From NCBI GenBank assembly GCA_902559565.1, contig CACEIH010000002.1, forward strand, positions 62,001-126,000: a stretch of DNA of 64,000 bases, given 5' to 3'. Shown piece by piece: positions 33,128 to 41,864 of the stretch. This DNA comes from an uncultured Pelagibacteraceae bacterium (GTDB lineage Bacteria > Pseudomonadota > Alphaproteobacteria > Pelagibacterales > Pelagibacteraceae). Under the pieces are notes generated by a model that was not told the DNA's origin, ran no database searches, and saw only the letters and a list, made by a program, of their open reading frames with translations. Position numbers and translations under genes: made by a program. How positions within the stretch are numbered: the stretch's first letter is position 1; the number at the start of each line of letters is the position of its first letter.

Positions 33128-35089
33128 ATGACCAAAAAACTTTGGGAAGCTTCAAAAGAAGTCAAAAAAAATTCTAATTTATTTGCGTTCGAAAATTTTT
33201 TATCAAAAAGATTTAAAAAGAAATTTCAAAATAATTATAAAAAGATACAAAAATGGAGTATTAAAAATTCCGCTGATTTTTGGGATTCTTTTTGGGATTT
33301 TTCAAAAATCAAAGGTGAAAAAGGAAAAAATAAAATAAAAAAATCAAAGATTTTTTTCAAAAATCTTTTTTTACCAAAATCAAAGCTAAACTTTGCTGAA
33401 AATCTTTTATCAAAAAATAATAATCAAAAAGCTGCAACTTTCATAAGTGAAAATGGCTATAGAGAAGAAAGAAATTGGAATGAGTTAAATTTAAATGTTG
33501 GAAAAATTTCTAATTATTTAAAAAATAATGGAATAAAAAAAGGTGATAGAATTGTTGCATATATGTCTAATACAATTGAAACAGTTGAAGCCTTTATTGC
33601 AACAGTATCAATAGGGGCAATTTGGTCCTCATGTTCACCAGATTTTGGTATTAAAGGTGTAGAAGAAAGATTTGCACAAATCAAGCCTAAGGTATTATTT
33701 GTAACAAATAACTATTTCTATAACGGAAAAAAAATAAATATTATTAATAGAGTCCCACAAATTTTAAGAAAAATTCCATCAATAAAACATATAATAATTG
33801 CAAATTATCCGGGTCAAAAATTTCAAAAAAATTATAATTTTAAAAAAGTAAAAACAAAAAATTGGCAAGATTTATTAAATTTTAAAGACTCTAAATTAAA
33901 TTTTAAAAAATTTGATTTTGAGCATGAATTAACAATATTGTATTCAAGTGGAACAACTGGGAAGCCTAAATGCATCTGCCATAAAACTGGTGGAGTTTTA
34001 ATTCAACATAAAAAAGAACACCAATTACATTGTAATATTAAAGATGGTGACAATGTTTTTTATTTTACAACTTGTGGATGGATGATGTGGAATTGGCTAG
34101 TAACTGTTTTAGCATCAAAAGCATCAATAGTTTTATTTGATGGATTTCCCATGTACCGTCAAAATGATTTATTGTTAAAAATAGCTGATAATGAGAAAAT
34201 AACATTATTTGGAATAAGTGCTAAATATATTGATGCACTTCGTAATTACGAATCTAGAATGAAATATAAATATGATTTAAAAGAATTAAAAACAATCTGC
34301 TCAACTGGTTCACCTTTATCAGAAGATGGATTTAAATATGTATATAATAACATCAAAAAAAATATTCATTTAGCTTCTATTTCAGGTGGTACAGATATTG
34401 TATCTTGTTTTGTGTTAGGAAACTTATATCAGCCAGTTAAAATTGGAGAAATTCAGAATCAAGGATTAGCATTAGATGTTAAAGTGTTTGATGAAGATGG
34501 TAAATCTATTGAAGATAAAAAAGGAGAACTTGTTTGTGTAAATCCCTTTCCTACAATGCCATTAAAATTTTGGAATGATAAAAAAGATATAAAATTTAAA
34601 AATGCATATTTTAATCAGTTTAAAAATGTTTGGCATCATGGTGATTTTGCTAAAGTTAAAAAAAGTAATGGGAGCTTTGTAATCTATGGTAGGTCAGATA
34701 CAACATTAAATCCAGGCGGTGTAAGATTAGGAACCTCAGAAATTTATTCTGAGGTTGAAAAATTTAAAGAAATTAAAGAGTCGATAGTTATTGGTCAAAC
34801 TTGGGATAATGATATTCGTGTAATTTTGTTCATAGTATTAAATGAAAATAAAAAATTAGATAAAAATTTAGAAAGAAAAATTAAATTAAATATTAGAAAA
34901 AATGCTTCACCAAGACATGTTCCAAAAAAGATATTAGTGGTAAATGATATACCTAGAACTAAAAGTGGTAAAATAGTTGAACTAGCTGTAAAGAATACAA
35001 TAGAGGGCAATCAAATTAAAAATCAAGAGGCCCTTGTTAATCCTCAAGTTTTAGATCAATATAAAAATTTAAAAGAATTAAAATATTAA
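33128..35089 (+). CDS. Acetoacetyl-CoA synthetase
   Basis: AMP-forming ligase of the acetyl-CoA synthetase superfamily that activates acetoacetate. 653 residues, the typical length. The N-terminal cap contains WSIKNSADFWDSFWDF, the P-loop is LYSSGTTGKPKCICHKTGG, and the segment FYFTTCGWMMWNWLVTVLASKA, where acetyl-CoA synthetases have a different motif, matches acetoacetate-CoA ligases. The C-terminal catalytic lysine is in RTKSGKIVELAVK. The next gene starts on the base after its stop. With the acetyl-CoA acetyltransferase 5 kb downstream it could turn acetoacetate into two acetyl-CoA. Confidence 0.9.
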   Translation: MTKKLWEASKEVKKNSNLFAFENFLSKRFKKKFQNNYKKIQKWSIKNSADFWDSFWDFSKIKGEKGKNKIKKSKIFFKNLFLPKSKLNFAENLLSKNNNQKAATFISENGYREERNWNELNLNVGKISNYLKNNGIKKGDRIVAYMSNTIETVEAFIATVSIGAIWSSCSPDFGIKGVEERFAQIKPKVLFVTNNYFYNGKKINIINRVPQILRKIPSIKHIIIANYPGQKFQKNYNFKKVKTKNWQDLLNFKDSKLNFKKFDFEHELTILYSSGTTGKPKCICHKTGGVLIQHKKEHQLHCNIKDGDNVFYFTTCGWMMWNWLVTVLASKASIVLFDGFPMYRQNDLLLKIADNEKITLFGISAKYIDALRNYESRMKYKYDLKELKTICSTGSPLSEDGFKYVYNNIKKNIHLASISGGTDIVSCFVLGNLYQPVKIGEIQNQGLALDVKVFDEDGKSIEDKKGELVCVNPFPTMPLKFWNDKKDIKFKNAYFNQFKNVWHHGDFAKVKKSNGSFVIYGRSDTTLNPGGVRLGTSEIYSEVEKFKEIKESIVIGQTWDNDIRVILFIVLNENKKLDKNLERKIKLNIRKNASPRHVPKKILVVNDIPRTKSGKIVELAVKNTIEGNQIKNQEALVNPQVLDQYKNLKELKY

Positions 35090-36316
35090 ATGTTAAAAGA
35101 TCTTGTTAAAAATTTAGAGCCATCTTCTACACTAAAGATAAATGAAATCTCAAATGAACTTCAAAATAAAGGTCAAAATATTATAAGATTTGGATTTGGA
35201 CAATCTCCGTTTCAAGTTCCCAAAGATATTGTTAATGAATTAAAAAATAATGCACATCAAAATACATATCTTTCTATGCAGGGTCTAAAAGAATTAAGAG
35301 AGGTTGTTGCAAAGTATACTTCAAATAAAAAAAAATATAATTACCAGTCAGAAAATGTAATTATTGGACCTGGATCTAAAGAATTAATGTTCTTACTCCA
35401 TGTAATTTTTGATGGTGAAATTATTTTACCAACACCAAGCTGGGTTTCTTATGCTCCTCAAGCAATTCTAGGTAGAAATAAAATTCAAAATTTAAAAACA
35501 AAAAGAGAAAATAATTGGTTTCCAACAGCAGAAGATTTAGAAAAAATAATCAAAAAAAATACAAACAAAAATTATTTATTATTTTTGAATTCACCAAATA
35601 ACCCCTCTGGTCAAGTATGTAAAAATTTAAATGAGATCAGTGATGTTGCAAATAAATATAATCTTATAATTTTATCAGATGAGATTTATTCTGAACTCAC
35701 TTTTGAAGATGACTACAAATCAATCTCAGATTTTTGCCCTGAAAAAACAATCATTAGCACAGGTTTAAGCAAATGGTGTGGTGCAGGAGGCTGGAGGTTA
35801 GGATATTTCATAGTACCAGATTCACTCAAATTGATTAAGGATACTATAAATGTTTTAGCAAGTGAAACTTTTTCAGCTGTAAGTGCCCCAATACAATATG
35901 CAGCCATACAAGCTTATGACAAAGATCATACAGATTTTATAAATGCTTCTAGAAATATTCTTAAATCTGTTGGGAAATATGTGTACAAAAATTTAAGTTC
36001 TAACAAAGTACTTATAAATGAACCTCAAGGAGGTTTTTATTTAATGCCTGAGTTTGTAACTAAAAAATTTAAATCATCGTCTGAAATGTGTAAAAATATT
36101 TTAAAAAAAACAGGAGTAGCATTACTGCCTGGGTCAGATTTTGGTTTTGATAAAGAAAGATTAATTGTAAGGTTGAGTTTTACTGATTTTAATGGGCAAA
36201 ATTTTATGGATGAAATTAAAGATGAACATAATGTTAGTGAAGAATTGATTAAAAAGTTTGCACCAAAAATTGTTGAAGGTGTGGATAAACTTAAAAAATG
36301 GTCTAAGACCTTATAA
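35090..36316 (+). CDS. Class I/II PLP-dependent aminotransferase
   Basis: 408-residue fold-type I aminotransferase. The small-domain start IIRFGFGQSPFQVP, the PLP phosphate region VIIGPGSKELMF, NSPNNPSGQV, the Asp/Tyr pair LSDEIYSELTF and the Schiff-base lysine in STGLSKWCGAGGWRLGYF are all visible, as is the C-terminal arginine VRLSFTDF. The nearest functional group is aspartate aminotransferase-like; the exact amino donor and acceptor are open. It begins immediately after the acetoacetyl-CoA synthetase stop, so the two are cotranslated. Confidence 0.87.
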   Translation: MLKDLVKNLEPSSTLKINEISNELQNKGQNIIRFGFGQSPFQVPKDIVNELKNNAHQNTYLSMQGLKELREVVAKYTSNKKKYNYQSENVIIGPGSKELMFLLHVIFDGEIILPTPSWVSYAPQAILGRNKIQNLKTKRENNWFPTAEDLEKIIKKNTNKNYLLFLNSPNNPSGQVCKNLNEISDVANKYNLIILSDEIYSELTFEDDYKSISDFCPEKTIISTGLSKWCGAGGWRLGYFIVPDSLKLIKDTINVLASETFSAVSAPIQYAAIQAYDKDHTDFINASRNILKSVGKYVYKNLSSNKVLINEPQGGFYLMPEFVTKKFKSSSEMCKNILKKTGVALLPGSDFGFDKERLIVRLSFTDFNGQNFMDEIKDEHNVSEELIKKFAPKIVEGVDKLKKWSKTL

Positions 36317-36388
36317 AAAACGCTCTATACAAAGACCTTAAAGTACTGTTACAATTCAAAAATAAAATAATACTAATCAGGGGGAAAT

Positions 36389-37393
36389 ATGAGAAAAACA
36401 ATAACATCTCTATCTAGTGCTCTGCTAATCTTTATTGCATCTTTATCATTTACAAGTATTGCAAAATCTGCAGAGTTTTTTACGATAGGAACAGGCGGAC
36501 CTACAGGAGTATATTTCCAAACAGGTAACGCGATATGTAAAATGTTACACAAATCAGCAATAAGCGCCGAACATGGTAGAAAAAAAGGTACTGCTAAAGC
36601 TTATAGATGTACTGCACCATCAACAGGTGGATCAAACTATAATATTGGTCAAATTAAAGCTGGTGAGTTTCAATTTGGTGTAGCTCAATCAGACTGGCAA
36701 TACCATGCAGTAAATGGATCAAGCAAATGGGAAGGTAAAAAATTTGGTGATCTTAGAGCTGTATTTTCTGTTCACAATGAACCTTTCCAAATTTGGGCAA
36801 GAAAAAAAGCAAAAATAAAAGATTTTGCTGGCTTAAAAGGTAAAGTAGTGAATATTGGTAATCCAGGTTCAGGTCAAAGAGGAACTATGGAAGAGCTTAT
36901 GAAGGCTATGGGTGTTGATAATAGTTTTTTTAAATCAACAACTGAACTTACTTCATCAGAGCAAGTAAAAGCTTTGTGTGATGGTAAAATCGATGCTTTT
37001 GGTTATTCAGTAGGATTTCCTAATGGAGCAATGGAGCAAGCAGCTACTTGTGCAGCTAAAGCTTCACCTATTAACTTAACTGGTTCAGAAGTTCAGGGTC
37101 TAATAAGTGGTGCTGATTATTATGCTAAGGCTGTAATTCCTAAAGGCACTTATACTAATCAAAAAAAAGATGCTACTACTTTTGGTGTAAAAGCTACAGT
37201 GGTTACAAGCGCTTCAGTTTCTGAAGAGTTAGTGTATTTAGTAACAAAAGCTGTGATGGAAAATTTTGATGATTTTAAAAAACAACATCCTGCTTTTGGG
37301 TTTTTGGAAAAGAAAAACATGATAAAAGATGGTTTATCTGCTCCATTACACCCTGGTGCAATTAAATACTATAAAGAAGCTGGATTAATGTAA
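36389..37393 (+). CDS. TAXI-family TRAP transporter solute-binding protein
   Basis: Periplasmic receptor that delivers its ligand to a TRAP permease. 334 residues with a signal peptide (residues 1-27, ending AKSAEFF) and the TAXI hallmark FTIGTGGPTGVYFQTG; further blocks are GVAQSDWQYHAVNG and GKVVNIGNPGSGQRGTMEEL. A strong AGGGGG Shine-Dalgarno at 36379-36384 fits high expression, as expected for an oligotroph's binding protein. A terminator follows, then the fused permease. Characterised TAXI systems take up glutamate, glutamine or small acids; the ligand here is unknown. Confidence 0.92.
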   Translation: MRKTITSLSSALLIFIASLSFTSIAKSAEFFTIGTGGPTGVYFQTGNAICKMLHKSAISAEHGRKKGTAKAYRCTAPSTGGSNYNIGQIKAGEFQFGVAQSDWQYHAVNGSSKWEGKKFGDLRAVFSVHNEPFQIWARKKAKIKDFAGLKGKVVNIGNPGSGQRGTMEELMKAMGVDNSFFKSTTELTSSEQVKALCDGKIDAFGYSVGFPNGAMEQAATCAAKASPINLTGSEVQGLISGADYYAKAVIPKGTYTNQKKDATTFGVKATVVTSASVSEELVYLVTKAVMENFDDFKKQHPAFGFLEKKNMIKDGLSAPLHPGAIKYYKEAGLM

Positions 37394-37413
37394 TCTAGAA
37401 ATAAGATTAAATT

Positions 37414-37448
37414 AAAAGGCCTGGTATTTTTACCGGGCCTTTTTTTTA
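37414..37448 (+). terminator. Intrinsic terminator/attenuator between TAXI receptor and permease
   Basis: AAAAGGCCTGGTA (from 37414) and TACCGGGCCTTTT (37431-37443) form a GC-rich stem with one G-T pair around a small T loop, followed by a run of T to 37447. It lies only 21 bases after the receptor stop and 17 bases before the permease start, so it should lower permease mRNA relative to receptor. Confidence 0.85.
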
Positions 37449-37464
37449 TGATAAGATATTATTA

Positions 37465-39801
37465 ATGAGTCAGTCATTTAGTGAAAAAGTAAAAACTAAA
37501 ATAAATGAAGATTTATCACCGACAAGAAATTTAACAGGTTTTCATTTAAAAGTAGTTGCTGCGATTGCAATTATTTGGTCTTTATTCCAGCTTTGGTATG
37601 CTTCTCCATTTCCTTTTTTATTTAATTTTGGAATGTTTAAAGGATTGCCAGCAAGAGCTATACATTTAGGATTTGCTTTATGTTTAGCCTTTTTAATATA
37701 TCCAATCTCAAAAGGAAAAAAAATTTCTATAATAGACATAGTCATAAGTTTTATAGGAGCATTTTCTTGTTTATACATTTATTTTTTTTATGACCAACTT
37801 GTAGAAAGAGGTGGAGTTTTACTAAGTTTAAAGATCAACGAAAATTTTAATCTACCTATAGAGTTAATAATTGGAAGTTGTGGAATTCTAATTCTTTTAG
37901 AAGCAACAAGAAGAGCTATTGGATTACCATTAGTAATTATTGCAATTTGTTTTTTATTATTTTCATATTTTGGAAGATATGCACCAGATATAATATCTCA
38001 TGGTGGTCTATCTTTAAATAGGCTGGTTGGTTTTCAATGGTTAGATCAAGAAGCGATTTTTGGGATACCTATTGGGGTATCAGTTGATTTTATTTTTTTA
38101 TTTGTATTGTTTGGAGCTTTATTAGAGACCGCAGGTGGAGGTAAATATTTTTTAGATTTAGCATTTGCAATGGTTGGAAAAATGAGAGGTGGTCCAGCTA
38201 AAGCTGCTATTCTTGGATCAGGTATGACAGGCCTTATCTCTGGATCGTCTATTGCAAATACAGTTACAACTGGAACTTTTACAATACCAATTATGAAAAA
38301 AACTGGTTTCTCTCAAGAAAAAGCTGGTGCAATTGAGGTATCATCTTCAGTTAATGGACAAATAATGCCTCCTGTAATGGGAGCAGCTGCATTTGTAATG
38401 GCAAGTTTTATCGGAGTAACATATTTCGAAGTTGTAAAACATGCTTTTTTGCCAGCAATTATTTCATATATAGCTTTGTTTTATATATCTCATTTAGAGG
38501 CATTAAAATTAAACTTAAAAGGAATGGAAGATTCTGATGTACCTAATTTAAGAAAAACTTTTTTATCTGGATTGCATTTTTTAGTCCCTATTTTTGTATT
38601 AATTTATATGTTAGTTTATTTAAGATTTACTGCTTCTTATTCAATTTTTTACGCAACTATATCCTTAATATTTGTAAACCTGATAAACAAAATAATTACA
38701 GTGGAAGATTATAAAGAAGGTTTAAAAGTTTGGTTTAATCAAACAGTAATTGGATTTGAAAAAGGTGCTTTAAATATGGTTGGCGTAGGTATTGCCATTG
38801 CTACCGCTGGTATAATTGTAGGTGCCGTTGGATCAACAGGATTAAGTACAAATCTGATAATAGTTATAGAGTCTATTGCAAAAGATAACGTGGTAATTTT
38901 ACTATTCCTTACAATCATATTATGTCTTTTACTTGGAATGGGTTTGCCAACTACTGCGAATTATGTAGTGGTAGCATCATTAATGGCAACAGTTTTAGTT
39001 GATGTTGGCAACGCATCAGGTTTTATATTTCCTTTAATAGCAGTCCACTTATTTGTTTTTTACTTTGGGTTAATGGCAGATGTAACACCACCAGTTGGGC
39101 TTGCATCTTATGCTGCTGCAGCTATTTCTGGTGGAGATCCTTTAAGAACAGGTGTTCAAGCATTTTGGTATAGTTTAAGAACAGGAATTTTACCTATAGT
39201 TTTTCTTTTTAATCATGAACTTCTTTTAATTGGTATAGAAAATGTTTGGCACGCTCTTACAGTAATAATTACATCTCTTGCTGGAATTTTAGTATTTACG
39301 TCTGCAACACAAGGTTGGTTTGTTAATAGGCTCAAATGGTATGAAATAATAATTTTTTTATTTATATCAATTTCACTACTTGCACCAGAGTTTGTGTTAA
39401 ATAAATTTTATCCTAAATATGATTATATTGATGTAAGTAAAGTAGATAATATAAAATTAGATCCCAAAAAAGAAGTTCGTATTAAAGTCACAAGAATAAC
39501 CGAATATGGAGAGAGATATAAATTATTTGTGATTGATAAAGATACTTTTGAAAAAGAATATAGTATAGAAAATTTTGGAATGGATTTAATTAAAGAAAAT
39601 AATAACTATATTGTTGATACAATTCAATGGAATGGAGAGGCAAAAAAAAGTGGAATTGAAATGGGTGATTATATAAGTGAGATCAAAATTGAAAATGATG
39701 ATAGACCACCAAAAAGTATTATATATCCAATAGCAATTTTATTACTTTTTATATTTGGTTATTTGAATTCAAGAAGAGTAAATTCATCCACCAGGACCTA
39801 A
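37465..39801 (+). CDS. TRAP transporter fused permease (TAXI type, DctQ-DctM fusion)
   Basis: 778-residue inner-membrane permease that imports the ligand with Na+ or H+. Four N-terminal helices correspond to the small DctQ subunit, then the large DctM part with LLETAGGGKYFLDLAFAMVGKMRGGPAKAA, GSGMTGLISGSSIANTVTTG and LLGMGLPTTANYVVVASL, typical of 4TM/12TM fusions. The last about 130 residues form a soluble PDZ-like domain (VDTIQWNGEAKKSGIEMGDYI) and a final helix, a known C-terminal addition in this group. It overlaps the convergent thioesterase by 18 bases. Confidence 0.92.
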   Translation: MSQSFSEKVKTKINEDLSPTRNLTGFHLKVVAAIAIIWSLFQLWYASPFPFLFNFGMFKGLPARAIHLGFALCLAFLIYPISKGKKISIIDIVISFIGAFSCLYIYFFYDQLVERGGVLLSLKINENFNLPIELIIGSCGILILLEATRRAIGLPLVIIAICFLLFSYFGRYAPDIISHGGLSLNRLVGFQWLDQEAIFGIPIGVSVDFIFLFVLFGALLETAGGGKYFLDLAFAMVGKMRGGPAKAAILGSGMTGLISGSSIANTVTTGTFTIPIMKKTGFSQEKAGAIEVSSSVNGQIMPPVMGAAAFVMASFIGVTYFEVVKHAFLPAIISYIALFYISHLEALKLNLKGMEDSDVPNLRKTFLSGLHFLVPIFVLIYMLVYLRFTASYSIFYATISLIFVNLINKIITVEDYKEGLKVWFNQTVIGFEKGALNMVGVGIAIATAGIIVGAVGSTGLSTNLIIVIESIAKDNVVILLFLTIILCLLLGMGLPTTANYVVVASLMATVLVDVGNASGFIFPLIAVHLFVFYFGLMADVTPPVGLASYAAAAISGGDPLRTGVQAFWYSLRTGILPIVFLFNHELLLIGIENVWHALTVIITSLAGILVFTSATQGWFVNRLKWYEIIIFLFISISLLAPEFVLNKFYPKYDYIDVSKVDNIKLDPKKEVRIKVTRITEYGERYKLFVIDKDTFEKEYSIENFGMDLIKENNNYIVDTIQWNGEAKKSGIEMGDYISEIKIENDDRPPKSIIYPIAILLLFIFGYLNSRRVNSSTRT

Positions 39802-40209
39802 ATCTGAAGGTTTAATTTTTAAAATTTTCCAAACTCCGGAAGCTGAGGTAATTATTTTATTATTACATTGTAATTCACAGAATAAAAAAACCAAAGTTTT
39901 TGTTTTTTTCAAAATTTTAACTTTGCCAATAATTTCATCTCCTAATTTTGATGCTCCAATAAATTTAATATCAAGAGAAATGGTTACACAAGGAGCATTT
40001 TCTGCTGAACGGTGTGCCGCTGTTCCAGCACCAGCATCAATTAAAGCTGACAGGTATCCTCCATGAGTAATACCAGCAGCATTCAAATGATTTTCATTTA
40101 TAGTAGCTTTAAATTCAAATTCAGTATCAGAAATATTTTTAAACATAACACCACCGTTATGTTTCATAAATCCAGGCTTTAAACTAATTTGTTCAAATTT
40201 ATCAGACAT
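39784..40209 (-). CDS. PaaI-family hot-dog thioesterase
   Basis: 141 residues with the hot-dog core NHLNAAGITHGGYLSALIDAGAGTAAHRS, where HGG(x)n and the Asp are the substrate-binding and catalytic region of PaaI/YbgC-like thioesterases, then CVTISLDIKFIGAS for the following strands. It would hydrolyse a CoA thioester in the cytoplasm. The 3' end overlaps the TRAP permease by 18 bases on the other strand. Possible partner of the nearby CoA enzymes; substrate unknown. Confidence 0.85.
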   Translation of the reverse strand: MSDKFEQISLKPGFMKHNGGVMFKNISDTEFEFKATINENHLNAAGITHGGYLSALIDAGAGTAAHRSAENAPCVTISLDIKFIGASKLGDEIIGKVKILKKTKTLVFLFCELQCNNKIITSASGVWKILKIKPSDLGPGG

Positions 40210-40215
40210 AATTTT

Positions 40216-40314
40216 TTATAGTACAAAAGTTAAAATTAATAAAATTATAAAAATGACTAAAAAGAAATATATCACTGACTTTTGTAGAGAAATTTTCATT
40301 AACCAATTAATCAC
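40216..40314 (-). CDS. Possible 32-residue single-span membrane peptide after tRNA-Arg
   Basis: A GTG start five bases after a strong AAAAAGGAG Shine-Dalgarno (40320-40328), then 32 codons and TAA. The peptide has a short amphipathic start (MINWLMKISLQKS) and one hydrophobic helix (VIYFFLVIFIILLILTFVL). It lies 16 bases behind the 3' end of tRNA-Arg on the same strand and may be carried on the same transcript. The ribosome-binding site and the membrane-helix character support it; nothing is known of the function. A chance hydrophobic ORF in AT-rich DNA is the alternative. Confidence 0.45.
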   Translation of the reverse strand: MINWLMKISLQKSVIYFFLVIFIILLILTFVL

Positions 40315-40330
40315 ATTAGCTCCTTTTTAA

Positions 40331-40407
40331 TGGTGCGCCTGCTAGGAGTCGAACCCAGAACCTCCTGGTCCGTAGCCAAGCGCTCTATCCAGTTGAGCTA
40401 CAGGCGC
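40331..40407 (-). tRNA. tRNA-Arg (ACG)
   Basis: 77 bases on the minus strand with acceptor GCGCCTG pairing CAGGCGC, D arm TAGCTCAACTGGATAGAGC, anticodon stem CTTGG/CCAGG around the loop CTACGGA (anticodon ACG, read as ICG after editing), T arm GGGTTCGACTCC and an encoded CCA at 40331-40333. Single gene; the small membrane ORF follows it. Confidence 0.96.
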
Positions 40408-40479
40408 ATTTATAATTTTATTTAACTATAGTATATTAATTTTTAGTGTATTTTAATGATAAGACAAATTTAAAATTTT

Positions 40480-41655
40480 ATGGGTAATAATTCAAATGAA
40501 GTTGTTATTATAAGTGCAATTAGAACACCAATTGGCACTTATAAGGGTTCATTAAAAAAAATGAGATCCGATCAACTTGGATCCATAGTAATAAAAGAAA
40601 TATTAAAACAGTCAAAATTTAGTAAAGATGAAATTGATGAAGTAATAATGGGTCAAGTATTAACTGCTGGGGCAGGGCAAAACCCAGCAAGACAAGCTGC
40701 AATAAATGCAGGTATACCTATTTCAAAACCAGCTCATATAGTAAATCAAGTATGTGGTTCTGGCCTTAGAGCAGTTATATCAGGTTATCAATCAATTAGA
40801 TTAGGAGATTCCATTACTATAATTTCTGGAGGGCAAGAGAATATGTCAATAGCTCCACACTCAATATTTTATAGAGACGAGAAAAAAATTTCAGAGAATA
40901 AACTTTTAGATACAATGGTTAATGATGGGTTAATTGATGCATTTAACAATTATCATATGGGAGTAACAGCAGAGAATGTTGCAAAAAAATTTAATATATC
41001 AAGACAGGAACAAGACGAATTTGCTTTAAATTCGCAAAAAAAAACAGAAAAAGCTTTTAAAGATAATAAATTTAGTGACGAGCTAGTTAGAATAAATCAC
41101 AGTGGAAATATTTTAGATAAAGATGAACATCCAAGAACTAATTTAAAGATATCTGATTTAGAAAAATTAAGAACTGTATTTCAAGATAACGGAACTGTTA
41201 CACCAGGTAATTCTTCTGGAATAAATGATGGTGCAGCAGCTCTATTGTTAACATCTTTAAAACAAGCAGAAAAAAAATCTATAAAACCACTTGCAAAAAT
41301 AGTTTCTTGGGCTTCCGTTGGAGTTGATCCTACTTTAATGGGCTTGGGACCCATAGAGGCAGTTCGTGAAGCAACCAAAAAAGCAAAATGGAGATTAGAT
41401 GAAATTGATTTATTTGAAATTAATGAAGCTTTTGCTGCTCAAAGTATTGCAGTAATTCGTGAATTAGGTATTAATCAAGATAAGGTAAATGTTAATGGTG
41501 GGGCTATCGCCCTCGGTCATCCCATTGGTGCTTCAGGTGCAAGAATACTTGTAACTTTAATTCATGAAATGAAAAGACGAAAAAAAAATAAAGGTTGCGC
41601 AACACTCTGCATAGGTGGAGGGATGGGTATAGCTTTGTGTATTGAGAGAATTTAG
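40480..41655 (+). CDS. Acetyl-CoA acetyltransferase (thiolase)
   Basis: Thiolase that interconverts two acetyl-CoA and acetoacetyl-CoA. 391 residues with the nucleophilic Cys in VNQVCGSGLRAVISGYQ, the NEAFAAQSIA motif, and the C-terminal catalytic block NVNGGAIALGHPIGASGARILVT and CIGGGMGIALCIE. This fits biosynthetic/degradative acetoacetyl-CoA thiolases (AtoB/PhaA type). With the acetoacetyl-CoA synthetase upstream it completes acetoacetate to acetyl-CoA. Its end overlaps a possible small minus-strand ORF by four bases. Confidence 0.92.
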   Translation: MGNNSNEVVIISAIRTPIGTYKGSLKKMRSDQLGSIVIKEILKQSKFSKDEIDEVIMGQVLTAGAGQNPARQAAINAGIPISKPAHIVNQVCGSGLRAVISGYQSIRLGDSITIISGGQENMSIAPHSIFYRDEKKISENKLLDTMVNDGLIDAFNNYHMGVTAENVAKKFNISRQEQDEFALNSQKKTEKAFKDNKFSDELVRINHSGNILDKDEHPRTNLKISDLEKLRTVFQDNGTVTPGNSSGINDGAAALLLTSLKQAEKKSIKPLAKIVSWASVGVDPTLMGLGPIEAVREATKKAKWRLDEIDLFEINEAFAAQSIAVIRELGINQDKVNVNGGAIALGHPIGASGARILVTLIHEMKRRKKNKGCATLCIGGGMGIALCIERI

Positions 41656-41768
41656 GAATTAATTTTTCCGTATTTCTCTTCTAATAAAATTTTTTGTATC
41701 CATATTTTAGCATCTATATAAGTGCTAACTTTTGGTTGAATAAGTGTTTTTAAGAACTTTTTAATCAT
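41652..41768 (-). CDS. Possible 38-residue small protein
   Basis: An ATG-to-TAA frame of 38 codons in the gap between the thiolase and aceE. It reads MIKKFLKTLIQPKVSTYIDA and then a helical, charged part ending LLEEKYGKINS. It has an ordinary protein-like mix, unlike the random Ile/Asn/Lys/Phe ORFs of this genome, and its stop interlocks with the thiolase stop by four bases, the same convergent architecture as several certain pairs here. An in-frame GTG five codons upstream is a possible start. No Shine-Dalgarno is evident and I recognise no family. Confidence 0.35.
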   Translation of the reverse strand: MIKKFLKTLIQPKVSTYIDAKIWIQKILLEEKYGKINS

Positions 41769-41864
41769 TTTTGAAGCATGCACACAAAGAGTGTCAAAAA
41801 ATTGAGCAGAATGTGTTAAGATTTGCAATTAACTACATTTTTATAGTGTATAAAACATAAAAAT

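Noticed and set aside
41823-41854. Consensus promoter for aceE (TTGCAA with TATAGT or TATAAA)
   Set aside because: The spacings are 13 and 20 bases, outside the usual 16-18, so I do not call it.
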